Assembly (NCBI GenBank): GCA_039111475.1
Contig: JBCCIP010000031.1
Location: forward strand, 1-64,000
DNA: 64,000 nucleotides
From: JAUIET01 sp039111475
Lineage (GTDB): Bacteria; Pseudomonadota; Gammaproteobacteria; Pseudomonadales; JAUIET01
Direction: 5' to 3'
Positions 1 through 8,598 of the stretch are shown one piece after another (positions within the stretch are counted from its first letter, which is position 1; the number at the start of each line of letters is the position of its first letter). A program made the translations under genes and the position numbers. Below the pieces are notes generated by a model, which was not told where the DNA came from, made no database searches, and saw only the letters and a list, made by a program, of their open reading frames with translations.

Positions 1-94
1 TCGACACAGGCTGTGCTGGACCTTCAAAAAGAGGGACCTTTTTGAAGAGCCCCCATGGGTGGGTTCACGGCGCGTCCAGCGCAGCCTGTGTCGA
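1..94 (-). repeat. Dispersed hairpin repeat, copy 1
   Basis: Imperfect inverted repeat: the arm at 1-20 (TCGACACAGGCTGTGCTGGA) pairs with 75-94 with one mismatch. Between them, on the minus strand, lies the core shared with three other loci, seen here as CCGTGAACCCACCCATGGG followed by GGCTC. A second hairpin, CTTCAAAAAG at 22-31 with CTTTTTGAAG at 38-47, is nested inside the core. The left arm starts at the window edge, so the element may continue outside. It sits upstream of the first acyl-CoA dehydrogenase. The remaining 95-205 stretch shows no gene; a promoter is expected but none is clear. Confidence 0.75.
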
Positions 95-205
95 ACCCTG
101 CCGTATTAATGGCAGATTACCGATTATGAGGATTCGAAGAGAGATTCAATCTTCCTCCAAAAGGTATAATTGAGAGTTACAGAAACACAACAAGGAAACC
201 AGGGA

Positions 206-1345
206 ATGCCGCTTGTTCTTAATGAAGAACAAAGAATGTTACGCGACAGCGTAAGGGATTTTGTTACAGATAACGCCAACGTAGACCATTTTCGAACGCT
301 GCGCGACAAAGGCGATGGGAAGTCGTATGACCCCGACACCTGGGCCAAACTCGCCGAGCTGGGCATTAGCGGGATTTGTATTCCAGAAGCGCATGGCGGA
401 CTTGATTTTGGCTACATGGCGATGGGGGCTGTATTTGAAGAATTTGGTAAGCAACTCACGGCGTCGCCGCTGCTGAGCAGTGCTGTCTTTGGTGCGTCGC
501 TTATCGAATTGGCTGGTACCGAGGCGCAAAAATCCAAATACCTTCCCGCAATCGCCGCTGGTGAATTGACTGTTGCTGTAGCCATAGAAGAGGGCAGTCA
601 TCACGCTCCCTTGTACACGATGTTACCCGTTACCGAGTCTGAAAACGGTTTTATCTTGAACGGCCGTAAGGCCTTTGTGATAGATGGGCAGTCAGCTGAT
701 TTATTGATTATTCTTGGCAGAAGTTCGGGCGATCTTGGTGATACTGATGGGCTGACATTGTTGTTGCTTGATCAAGACGCTGCTGGTATGCAGCGAGAAA
801 ATGATCGCATGGTCGACAGTCGGGACTATGCCGACCTTGTGTTTGCTGATACGCAGGTCAGTGCTGATGCCTTGCTAGGCAGCGTAGGCGCAGCGTTTGA
901 TCCACTGGTGTTATCGCTGGATCGCGCTCGGGCCTGTTTAGCCGCAGAGATGCTGGGCGGCGCGCAGGAAATGTTTGATAGAACAATCGCGTATTTGCAG
1001 GAACGCGATCAGTTTGGCCAGAAAATAGGTTCTTTCCAGGCTTTGCAACATCGCGCTGCCGATATGTACACCGAATTGGAATTGACTCGCAGCGCGGTAA
1101 TGGATGCCTTGTCTGCACTGGATGAGCAACGCAACGACATCGGTCAGGCAGTCAGCACCGCGAAATGCCGTATCAATGACACCTGCTTACACATAGCCAA
1201 TGAAGCGATACAAATGCACGGCGGCATTGGTGTCACTGACGAACTGGACATTGGTTTGTTTTTCAAGCGCTGCCATGTCAGCATCAATTTATTGGGCAAC
1301 AGCGGCTATCACGCTGAAAGATTTGCCGGATTGAATGGGTTTTGA
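206..1345 (+). CDS. Acyl-CoA dehydrogenase family protein (first of an adjacent pair)
   Basis: This 379-residue protein has the acyl-CoA dehydrogenase fold: an N-terminal helical domain (EEQRMLRDSVRDFV near residue 8), a middle beta domain, and a C-terminal helical domain with RDQFGQKIGSFQALQHR and IQMHGGIGVTDE. I start it at ATG 206, preceded by AAGGA at 192-196, rather than at the in-frame TTG at 170, because family similarity begins at MPLVLNEEQ. The C-terminal region where medium-chain enzymes carry the YEGT catalytic glutamate reads LLGNSG here, so the usual base is absent. It ends two bases before a second dehydrogenase. Known steroid side-chain dehydrogenases (ChsE type) are heterotetramers of two such adjacent subunits; a similar complex is inferred here. 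Substrate unknown. Confidence 0.9.
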   Translation: MPLVLNEEQRMLRDSVRDFVTDNANVDHFRTLRDKGDGKSYDPDTWAKLAELGISGICIPEAHGGLDFGYMAMGAVFEEFGKQLTASPLLSSAVFGASLIELAGTEAQKSKYLPAIAAGELTVAVAIEEGSHHAPLYTMLPVTESENGFILNGRKAFVIDGQSADLLIILGRSSGDLGDTDGLTLLLLDQDAAGMQRENDRMVDSRDYADLVFADTQVSADALLGSVGAAFDPLVLSLDRARACLAAEMLGGAQEMFDRTIAYLQERDQFGQKIGSFQALQHRAADMYTELELTRSAVMDALSALDEQRNDIGQAVSTAKCRINDTCLHIANEAIQMHGGIGVTDELDIGLFFKRCHVSINLLGNSGYHAERFAGLNGF

Positions 1346-1347
1346 AG

Positions 1348-2550
1348 ATGTCTGAAATTGATTACGACGCGTTTAGAGTTGAAGCCCGGGAATGGCTTGA
1401 GCAAAATTGCCCGGTGTCCATGCGCACACCACCAGCAACCGATCGCAGTGACAATGTGATGGGGGGTAGCAAGTTTGTGTTTAAGTCTGACGATCAGCGT
1501 ATTTGGATGGAGCGCATGGCTGATCGAGGCTGGACCGCGTTGGAATGGCCGAGAAAATACGGTGGCGGTGGTCTTGATGCCAGACAGGCGAAGATCGTCC
1601 GAAAGGAAATGGCCAAGCTCAATTGCAGAGAGCCTCTGATCGGCCACGGCATCTGGATGCTGGGGCCGGCTTTGCTGGAATACGGTAGTGAAGAACAAAA
1701 GTTACAGCACTTGCCCAATATTGTGAACGGCTCCATACGCTGGTGCCAGGGTTACAGTGAACCCGGTGCGGGCTCTGATCTTGCTAGTCTGCGGTGTAAG
1801 GCCGAAGACATAGGGGATCATTATCTTGTCAATGGCCAGAAGTGCTGGACCAGTGACGGTGATAAAGCCGATTGGATGTTTTGCCTGGTAAGAACAGACG
1901 ACAGTGGACCCAAGCAACAAGGTATCAGTTTCGTCCTTTTTCCAATGGACACTCCCGGCGTGGCCGTTCGCCCCGTTCCATTGTTAACCGGCGAGTCTCA
2001 CTTCTGCGACACGTTTCTGGAAAACGTTGAAGTACCGAAACAGAACCTGGTAGGCAATGAGGGTGAGGGCTGGACCATTGCTAAGGCCTTGTTGGTTCAT
2101 GAGCGCAATATGATGAGCTCTATGGATGACACAATGCCGGCACCACCTAAATCGTTGGTGGAGTACGCAACGGAATATGTGGGTTTGAATGAGAATGGCA
2201 GGCTCAGAGATCAGCGATTGCGGGCGCGAATGGTGTCGCAAATGATGAACAAGCGAGCGCTTGATCTGACCCAGGCGCGGGCTTTTGAAGAAGGCATGGC
2301 GGGTGTGCTGGACATGCGAATGACCTCTATTTTCAAGTACGCGGGTACCGAAAACATAAAAGACAATACTGAACTGCTGGTTGACGTTTTGGGCCATTCA
2401 GGTGTTCGCTGGGACGCCGAAGGCCACTACGAAGAAACCCAACGCACAGCAGCATGGATGAATGCCTTGTCGTTCACCATTGCCGGCGGCAGTTCGGAGG
2501 TCCAATTGAATGTGATTGCAAAGCGATCGTTGGAATTACCTCAAGAATAA
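1348..2550 (+). CDS. Acyl-CoA dehydrogenase family protein (second of the pair)
   Basis: A 400-residue acyl-CoA dehydrogenase. The middle domain shows WCQGYSEPGAGSDLAS and GQKCWTSDGDKADW, the flavin-contacting segments of the family, and the C-terminus ends with FTIAGGSSEVQLNVIAKRSL, the usual final helix. I start at ATG 1348, immediately after the upstream stop at 1343-1345; an in-frame TTG lies at 1342. The near-contact spacing indicates one transcript and probably a joint complex with the previous gene. As in that partner, the YEGT glutamate is missing (GGSS occupies the spot), so the catalytic base must lie elsewhere, as known for isovaleryl-CoA-type and some steroid-type enzymes. Oxidation of a branched or cyclic acyl-CoA is inferred. 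Confidence 0.9.
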   Translation: MSEIDYDAFRVEAREWLEQNCPVSMRTPPATDRSDNVMGGSKFVFKSDDQRIWMERMADRGWTALEWPRKYGGGGLDARQAKIVRKEMAKLNCREPLIGHGIWMLGPALLEYGSEEQKLQHLPNIVNGSIRWCQGYSEPGAGSDLASLRCKAEDIGDHYLVNGQKCWTSDGDKADWMFCLVRTDDSGPKQQGISFVLFPMDTPGVAVRPVPLLTGESHFCDTFLENVEVPKQNLVGNEGEGWTIAKALLVHERNMMSSMDDTMPAPPKSLVEYATEYVGLNENGRLRDQRLRARMVSQMMNKRALDLTQARAFEEGMAGVLDMRMTSIFKYAGTENIKDNTELLVDVLGHSGVRWDAEGHYEETQRTAAWMNALSFTIAGGSSEVQLNVIAKRSLELPQE

Positions 2551-2562
2551 TCGGGAACAACA

Positions 2563-4320
2563 ATGCTGGATACATTGATCAAGAACTGCCACCTGGTTGA
2601 TGGATCAGGCGGCAACCCCAGAGCTGCGGCACTCGGCATAGAAAACGGTTTGATCAAAGAGGTTTATGATCAGGCAGCGCCGGATGTTTCTGCCAGTGTG
2701 GAGATTGACGCAAAGGGTCAGTTAACAACGCCAGGGTTTGTGGATGTACATACCCATTATGATGGCCAGGCAACTTGGGATGATCTGCTGGCTCCGTCTG
2801 CTTACCATGGGGTGACAACGGCGATCATGGGCAATTGCGGTGTCGGTTTTGCCCCGGTGCGACCGGATGCCCATCAATTTCTTGTTGAGTTAATGGAAGG
2901 CGTAGAAGATATTCCCGGTTCGGCGTTGGCTGACGGTATCAAGTGGTCCTGGGAGAGTTTTCCCGAGTATCTGGACGCTCTGGACTCTTCGCAACGAGCG
3001 ATCAGTATTGCCACTCAGCTACCACACGGAGCGTTACGCGCTTATGTGATTGGGGACGATGCCAACGTTAATGCGCCTGCTACTGCTGCACAAATTGCTG
3101 ACATGGCGGTAATAGCGAATGAAGCCGTGCAAGCCGGCGCTCTGTCGTTTTCCAGTAATCGCATTCCAATGCATACTTCAATCACCGGCGAGCCCGTGCC
3201 AGGCACGTTTGCCGAAGCCGGTGAGCTCGTGGCTATTCTCAAGGCCGTAAAAGCCGCCGGTAGTGGTCTGGTACAAGTGGTTCCTGCTGGGCTAATGGGT
3301 GAAGATCCGGATGCGCCGCTGCGTGAGCTGGAGCTTTATCGACAGTTAAGCCTGGAAACCGGCTGCACCATCGCATTCTTGACAGGACAGAATCACGTAA
3401 ACCCTGACATGTACCATGTGATTATGGAGAAAACCGCCAAGGCAAATGCTGAGGGTGCGAGCTTGTGCCCATCGATTTCGCCTGGCGGCGGTGGTTTGTT
3501 AATGAGTTGGGATACCTTTAACCCGTTTGCGGATAGACCATCTTATATTGAAGTTGCAGAGCTACCGCTAACGCAACGCATAGAGGCATTATGCGACTCA
3601 CAAAGGCGTGCGCGAATTCTCTCCGAACCTACCACTGCACCTATGCTGCGACATGCCAGAATGATTTTGATGTCCAGCCTGGATTGCACATTCGCCTGGG
3701 GGCATGTGCCCGTGTTTGAGCCAGAGCCTGCGGCTTCACTGGCCTATCGTATGGAGCAAAACAATCAAGATGCAGACAGTGCTATCTATGACGCATTGTG
3801 TGAAGCCACGCGCGATGCTGACCCCGGCAATGGTCAACCTGGATTTCTCAAGGTGTTCATGTCGGGTTACAAAGGCGGTGATTTCCGCGCCACAGAAGAG
3901 TTGTTGAAGTCGGAAAACACCGTAATCGGATCATCAGATGGTGGAGCTCACGTTAACGTGATCTGTGATGCCAGCTACCCAAGTTTTATGTTACAACATT
4001 GGGTTCGCGACCGAGATCGCGGCGCGAAACTGTTGGTTGAGCATGTGGTCAAGATGATGACTCAGGATCCAGCAGCGCTTTATGGTTTGCACGACCGCGG
4101 TACATTGCAGGTCGGGAAGAGGGCCGATCTCAATATTATTGATTTACCATCACTGAGCATGAAGGCACCCAAAGTAGTAAACGATTTACCATCCGGTGCA
4201 CCGCGCCTGATGCAGCGAGCCAGTGGCTACAGCCTGACCATGGTGGCAGGTGAGGCGACTTTTGTTGACGATAAAGATACAGGCAAGCGCCCGGGTACTT
4301 TGTTTCGTTTAAATCAGTGA
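2563..4320 (+). CDS. N-acyl-D-amino-acid deacylase / amidohydrolase family protein
   Basis: A 585-residue metal-dependent amidohydrolase of the D-aminoacylase type. The metal motif appears as VDVHTHYDGQ near residues 60-69, followed by GVTTAIMGNCGVGFAP, a signature of N-acyl-D-amino-acid deacylases. SDGGAH near residue 464 supplies the late aspartate ligand, and the C-terminal GKRADLNIID is the typical return strand of the composite beta-sandwich. It is soluble, with no signal peptide. ATG 2563 has GGGAA upstream, and the gene follows the dehydrogenase pair by 12 bp, so it is probably co-transcribed. Family members hydrolyse amide or cyclic amide bonds; in this setting it may free an acyl group for beta-oxidation, which is inference. 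It is convergent with the next operon. Confidence 0.88.
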   Translation: MLDTLIKNCHLVDGSGGNPRAAALGIENGLIKEVYDQAAPDVSASVEIDAKGQLTTPGFVDVHTHYDGQATWDDLLAPSAYHGVTTAIMGNCGVGFAPVRPDAHQFLVELMEGVEDIPGSALADGIKWSWESFPEYLDALDSSQRAISIATQLPHGALRAYVIGDDANVNAPATAAQIADMAVIANEAVQAGALSFSSNRIPMHTSITGEPVPGTFAEAGELVAILKAVKAAGSGLVQVVPAGLMGEDPDAPLRELELYRQLSLETGCTIAFLTGQNHVNPDMYHVIMEKTAKANAEGASLCPSISPGGGGLLMSWDTFNPFADRPSYIEVAELPLTQRIEALCDSQRRARILSEPTTAPMLRHARMILMSSLDCTFAWGHVPVFEPEPAASLAYRMEQNNQDADSAIYDALCEATRDADPGNGQPGFLKVFMSGYKGGDFRATEELLKSENTVIGSSDGGAHVNVICDASYPSFMLQHWVRDRDRGAKLLVEHVVKMMTQDPAALYGLHDRGTLQVGKRADLNIIDLPSLSMKAPKVVNDLPSGAPRLMQRASGYSLTMVAGEATFVDDKDTGKRPGTLFRLNQ

Positions 4321-4342
4321 AGAGTCACGTAGTGGCTGGCTT

Positions 4343-5080
4343 TTACCCGGCTATTAGTTGACAAACATTCGACTGTGAAGCTAATTTGCTGCACGTTCTA
4401 TAAACCTCGTCTGACACCCACATAACTGAACGGCGACGATCTACAAAGCGGTCTTCGTCCTCACCAGGATTGCCCGCGTCAATGCCCTTAGACATGCCGG
4501 CATAGAATGTGTCCATATCAGCTACATGCAGTTCAGAGACGCTGTCTAAAGCGTGCACGCCAAAACCGCATACCTGTGCCAGTGATTGCCCCGCGTCCAT
4601 ATCAGCGTGGAATTGCACATAACCCTCAATTCCATGCATGCCAATGCCAAATTTGGCGTGTTCCTGTTCGTAATACTGCCTATAGCGCGCATTGCTGAAG
4701 TCTGCTCTGCGACGCATACAGTATTGAAATCGGATCGGTGTGGGTTGGCTCTTAACAAACACTTTGTTATCACCCAGCATGGCGGCACTCAAATCAAAAT
4801 GGACATCTTCCTTCAGTGTTTGCAAATGCTCGCTCATTACGGCATGCAAATGATCCACATTGATATCGCCATTAGCTAGCAACTCTAAAGAGGCGTCAAA
4901 CGCGAAAGGGAGTTTCTGCCTATCCCCGCTGCCGCGCATTGGGTCGTCTGAATGTGCTGACAGAACCGTGGCTCTATGACCAGTACAGCTGGCGAGAGTA
5001 TCTGCCAGAGTGAGCAGCGAGTCAAACAGTGCATTTTTGCGGGAGCTTCGCGCGACAAAATGCAACAGTGCCTTGTTCAT
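4343..5080 (-). CDS. EthD-like domain protein
   Basis: A 245-residue protein of which residues about 130-200 (RRADFSNARYRQYYEQEHAKFG) resemble EthD or dimeric alpha-beta barrel proteins, where a Y..Y...H pattern sits on the first helix. EthD-like proteins accompany oxygenase systems, but their catalytic role is mostly unproven. I start at ATG 5080, two bases beyond the stop codon of the upstream fatty-acid-hydroxylase gene, because the alternative start at 5107 would overlap that gene by 25 bases. It is the last gene of a three-gene reverse operon behind a Rieske oxygenase. The first 100 residues match nothing I know. Function unassigned. Confidence 0.6.
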   Translation of the reverse strand: MNKALLHFVARSSRKNALFDSLLTLADTLASCTGHRATVLSAHSDDPMRGSGDRQKLPFAFDASLELLANGDINVDHLHAVMSEHLQTLKEDVHFDLSAAMLGDNKVFVKSQPTPIRFQYCMRRRADFSNARYRQYYEQEHAKFGIGMHGIEGYVQFHADMDAGQSLAQVCGFGVHALDSVSELHVADMDTFYAGMSKGIDAGNPGEDEDRFVDRRRSVMWVSDEVYRTCSKLASQSNVCQLIAG

Positions 5081-5082
5081 GC

Positions 5083-5817
5083 TCAGTCCAGCGTACCAAA
5101 CATCCAATCGTACAACGGTGTTATCGAACCATAGTTTCCATGGTGCATATCGATATGGTGGATGTGGTGCTTGGTGGTCAGATAATCAATCGTTTTGAAC
5201 GGAAAGAAATCAAGGTTGAACTTAGTGTGGTTAATCGTATTCAACTGCGTCCATATTACGTAGCCCAGTGCGGCCACCAGCGCGTGAATGTCGCCCATGA
5301 TTGCCTGTGACACAAACAGAGCAATCATAAATATAGACAAACCAATAAACGTCTCTGCTGGATGTACGTAATGGGAGTCGGACCAGGAAGGGCTGCGTGC
5401 CTGGTGATGCAAGGCGTGCGCTTTGCGCATGGGCATCCAATTCCCATGAAACCAGAAGCGGTGTGATAGGTAATAGATAAAATCGTATACCAGCAGCAGC
5501 ACAACAATATCAACTAAGTAACGCCACCAAGGCATGGCCGAGAGCGTCAAAGTAAGAGGTGCGGCCACGAGAATCAGAAACAAATGAGCGGCACCACCAA
5601 TTCGCATATTGGCTTTAGCGATGGGGCGCCACTTTGGATCGGCCATTTTTGGCTTGTCTTCCTCACGATTCCATTCGCGCATGCGCTGCAAATCGCTGTT
5701 GCTAAACGCCAGCCAGCGGCCGGTTTTGGTCAATGCAATGGTTGCGACCAACCAAACGAGTGAGGCGGCCCAATGGTAGTTTTCTGCAAACCAGGTGCTG
5801 ATTGTGTCGATACTCAT
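5083..5817 (-). CDS. Sterol desaturase / fatty acid hydroxylase family membrane protein
   Basis: A 244-residue integral membrane di-iron protein. Eight-histidine motifs of the family are visible: HRFWFH, HALHHQ, HTKF and HHIHHIDMHH. Hydrophobic segments near residues 15-35, 72-90, 98-118 and 150-180 fit four membrane spans. Family members insert oxygen or a double bond into sterols, carotenoids or fatty acids using O2. The gene is four bases downstream of the Rieske oxygenase gene and two bases upstream of the EthD-like gene, so one transcript is very likely. The joint occurrence of two O2-dependent enzymes suggests stepwise oxidation of a hydrophobic substrate. The exact substrate cannot be told from the sequence. 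Confidence 0.88.
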   Translation of the reverse strand: MSIDTISTWFAENYHWAASLVWLVATIALTKTGRWLAFSNSDLQRMREWNREEDKPKMADPKWRPIAKANMRIGGAAHLFLILVAAPLTLTLSAMPWWRYLVDIVVLLLVYDFIYYLSHRFWFHGNWMPMRKAHALHHQARSPSWSDSHYVHPAETFIGLSIFMIALFVSQAIMGDIHALVAALGYVIWTQLNTINHTKFNLDFFPFKTIDYLTTKHHIHHIDMHHGNYGSITPLYDWMFGTLD

Positions 5818-5821
5818 GGTG

Positions 5822-6994
5822 TCAGTCTGTTAAGTCCGATGTCTGTTGTTGAAGTTTATCATTCCAAAGCTGATGCCAGTAAGCGATCAGCGGTTCATTG
5901 CGGCCCGCCGCAACGCCGGGCAATCCGCCAGCGGCTATTCCCGCTTGGCACTGTGTCGCCGCTCGCAAATCTTCATCAACGAATATTCGTTCGCCAAAGT
6001 CAAATGACTCGGTAATGGATTTTCGCAGCTGCTCATTAGTCGCCGAATCATCACTGCCAGCAAACACGCCAGAGTAATACACAGTGCTGGTGCCTGGGAA
6101 CTGACCAGGTTCCGCTCTGATCATTTGTGCCGCACCGGGTACAGCCACAATGACGGTACCAGGGAATAACGTATGGTTGATGGCGCCGGGAAAATCTGCC
6201 GGCCAGTCAGTCTCTGAAAGCTTCTCTAAATCCCGAATAGATTTTAAAGAAAAAGCCCAGCGGGTATGCTTGCCATAGTAATCAACGACACCATTGCTAG
6301 TCATCATTGGCGCCAGGCTATCGCGGTGCAGATTTTCAAAGTGGTAACCTTCGTTGCTTAATCCAACCACCAGTTTCCAGTTAGCCTTAACCTCGAAGCG
6401 TCGCGTGTCGATACTGTTCATGGAGGCGAAGTCGAAGTTTTGTAATGCTGTTTCAATGTCTGAGAGAAATTCATCAACGGTGTGCTGCGACATTGCCGGT
6501 GTTAAGCCAACTGTAAGTAGGCCTGCTCGATCCGAGACAGGTAATTCGACCAGGCGGGTATGCAAGCGGCTTTCTGAATCGCTTGCGAATGCGGATTCTC
6601 TGCGCCGACCCTTAAGCGTGCCGTCTAGATCATAGGTCCATCCGTGAAACGGGCAACTTAGCGATTTCGCGCAACCAGTTCCCTCTGCGATTTGTGCGCC
6701 CCTATGCCGGCAAGCATTGATAAACGCGCGTAATTCTCCACTCGCATTTCGACAAATCAGCAGCGGTTTTTCCATAACCGTTACTGCTTTGTAGGAATTA
6801 GGCTTTTCCACTTCGCCTGCAAAGCCCACAACCTGCGGCGTGTTGACAAAGAACTGTTCGCGCTCGGAAACATGTCGCGCGGTATCCGTAAAACTGTGCG
6901 AGGGCTCAAAATACGGTGCATCGCCTTCATCCGTGCTGTCAGCGAGCACGCGGTCCAGCAAACGGCGGCAAAGGGCAGTTAAGTCGGCATTCAT
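5822..6994 (-). CDS. Rieske non-haem iron oxygenase, alpha subunit
   Basis: A 390-residue aromatic-ring-hydroxylating-type oxygenase. The Rieske [2Fe-2S] ligands are seen in NACRHRGAQ and SCPFHGWTYDLDG. The catalytic domain carries NEGYHFENLH, holding the two iron histidines, and a later acidic residue in FVDEDLR may complete the facial triad. Length suits a single-component alpha subunit of the type used for steroids, quaternary amines or O-demethylation. No ferredoxin or reductase gene is adjacent, so electrons must come from elsewhere. It is the first gene of the reverse operon with the hydroxylase-family and EthD-like genes, and diverges from the flavoprotein gene at 7118 across about 120 bp that should hold both promoters. 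Confidence 0.92.
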   Translation of the reverse strand: MNADLTALCRRLLDRVLADSTDEGDAPYFEPSHSFTDTARHVSEREQFFVNTPQVVGFAGEVEKPNSYKAVTVMEKPLLICRNASGELRAFINACRHRGAQIAEGTGCAKSLSCPFHGWTYDLDGTLKGRRRESAFASDSESRLHTRLVELPVSDRAGLLTVGLTPAMSQHTVDEFLSDIETALQNFDFASMNSIDTRRFEVKANWKLVVGLSNEGYHFENLHRDSLAPMMTSNGVVDYYGKHTRWAFSLKSIRDLEKLSETDWPADFPGAINHTLFPGTVIVAVPGAAQMIRAEPGQFPGTSTVYYSGVFAGSDDSATNEQLRKSITESFDFGERIFVDEDLRAATQCQAGIAAGGLPGVAAGRNEPLIAYWHQLWNDKLQQQTSDLTD

Positions 6995-7117
6995 CCAGCT
7001 ATTTTAGGCAATAAAAACCTCTTGTGGGCAGACATAAACCAATAGCAACGTAAGCCCCGTGGACAGCGACAGTTGCTAAAAGTAGTCTAGGCGAAAGTGT
7101 TTTCGTGAACGAACAAT

Positions 7118-8590
7118 ATGGCCAACAAATCCAGCTCTGATCGGCCCACAGACATTGCTGACGTGCGCAAGTGGCACTCAGAGTGTGATGTGCTGATTCT
7201 GGGTGGTGGAGGTGCGGGCATTAGCGCCGCTATCGAAGCCGCAGATGCTGGCGCCAAAGTGATCGTGCTGGAGGCAGCCAGTGATGCCGGCGGCTCAACA
7301 GCAATGGCAGGAGGCTTGATCTATATGGGCGGCGGTACGCCCACTCAGCAGGCCTGTGGCTTCGATGACGATATTGAGGAGATGTATAAGTATTTACTAA
7401 TGGCGTCTGGTCCCAACGCAGATGAGTCTAAAGTGCGTTTGTACTGCGATCGAACCCTGGAACATTATGACTGGCTGACAGCCCATGGCGTAGAGTTCAA
7501 ACCGGAATACTTCGCCGGCAAGCATACCAATACCCCGAACTACGCGGGATTGATGATTACCGGGAATGAGCAAGCGTGGCCCTACAGCCAACAGTCTGTC
7601 GCGGCACCCAGGGGCCATAAGCCTCTGATCAAAGGCGACCACGGCGGCATACCGCTGATGGATAATTTGATTCGATGCGCTAAAGAGAAGGGGGTTTCCA
7701 TTATTTGCGATGCCCGAGCGTTAACCAGTATCAAAGACGGGCCCAGAGTCTGCGGGCTTGTTGCACGTATTGATGGTGAGGAGTGCGCTTTCTCCGCACG
7801 CTGCGGCGTTGTCTTGTGCGGCGGTGGTTTCATCATGAACGAAGACATGGTGGCTCGGTATGCGCCGCGTCTTGCAAAGGGAAACTACCCCAATGGCAAT
7901 CCGAACGACACAGGTGCCGGAATACGTATTGGGATAGGTGCCGGAGGTGCAGCAATCAATATGCACGAGGGTTTTATTTGCACACCGTACTACCCACCTG
8001 AAGAGTTTCTGCAAGCCGTGATCGTGGACGGTAACGGCCAGCGATTTATCAACGAAGACGTTTATCATGGGCGAATGGGCAGTGCGATTCTTGATCGACC
8101 GGATCAGCGCTATTACCTGATCATTGATAGCCGCCATTTTGAGGTACTTAGTCGCCCACCCAATGGTGGCTACCCAGTTGCAGGCACCGGCGACACAATA
8201 GAAGAACTTGAGACTGAACTGGAATTACCCGCCGGAAGCTTGGAAAACACACTTCAACAGTACAATAGATTTGCAGCAGATAAGCAAGATCCCTTATTTC
8301 ATAAAGCAGAAAAATACCTGCAGGCTTTGGACCAGCCGCCATACGCTGCGTATGACCTCAGCGTAGGCGCAGGAGGGTATTATGCGGTGATGACGTTTGG
8401 TGGTCTGGATACCCTGGCCACTGGTGAAGTGCTAACGGCTGAGCGTAATATAGTTCCAGGATTGTATGCAGCGGGAAGAAACTCGGCTGGTTTGCCACGT
8501 TGCGCAGAAGGTTACGCAAGCGGTATGAGCATAGGTGATGCGACGTTTTTTGGTCGGCTGGCGGGTTATTCCGCAGCCGTCAATCCATAA
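7118..8590 (+). CDS. FAD-dependent oxidoreductase, ketosteroid-dehydrogenase / fumarate-reductase-like
   Basis: A 490-residue flavoprotein. The dinucleotide fold is clear: LILGGGGAGISAAIEAADAG near residue 25, then VIVLEAASDAGGSTAMAGG. The C-terminal FAD segment GLYAAGRNSAGLPRCAEGYA and the GGLDT motif resemble 3-ketosteroid Delta-1-dehydrogenases and flavocytochrome-c-type fumarate reductases. The family reduces or introduces carbon-carbon double bonds next to a carbonyl. ATG 7118 lacks a strong ribosome site. The TauD-type dioxygenase begins eight bases after its stop, with its own AGGAG, indicating an operon. A steroid-like or cyclic ketone substrate is plausible given the neighbours but remains inference. 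Confidence 0.87.
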   Translation: MANKSSSDRPTDIADVRKWHSECDVLILGGGGAGISAAIEAADAGAKVIVLEAASDAGGSTAMAGGLIYMGGGTPTQQACGFDDDIEEMYKYLLMASGPNADESKVRLYCDRTLEHYDWLTAHGVEFKPEYFAGKHTNTPNYAGLMITGNEQAWPYSQQSVAAPRGHKPLIKGDHGGIPLMDNLIRCAKEKGVSIICDARALTSIKDGPRVCGLVARIDGEECAFSARCGVVLCGGGFIMNEDMVARYAPRLAKGNYPNGNPNDTGAGIRIGIGAGGAAINMHEGFICTPYYPPEEFLQAVIVDGNGQRFINEDVYHGRMGSAILDRPDQRYYLIIDSRHFEVLSRPPNGGYPVAGTGDTIEELETELELPAGSLENTLQQYNRFAADKQDPLFHKAEKYLQALDQPPYAAYDLSVGAGGYYAVMTFGGLDTLATGEVLTAERNIVPGLYAAGRNSAGLPRCAEGYASGMSIGDATFFGRLAGYSAAVNP

Positions 8591-8598
8591 GGAGTGAA

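Noticed and set aside
4321..4342. AGTCACGTAGTGGCT hairpin between convergent genes as a terminator
   Set aside because: Stem of only a few base pairs and no T-run; too weak to call.
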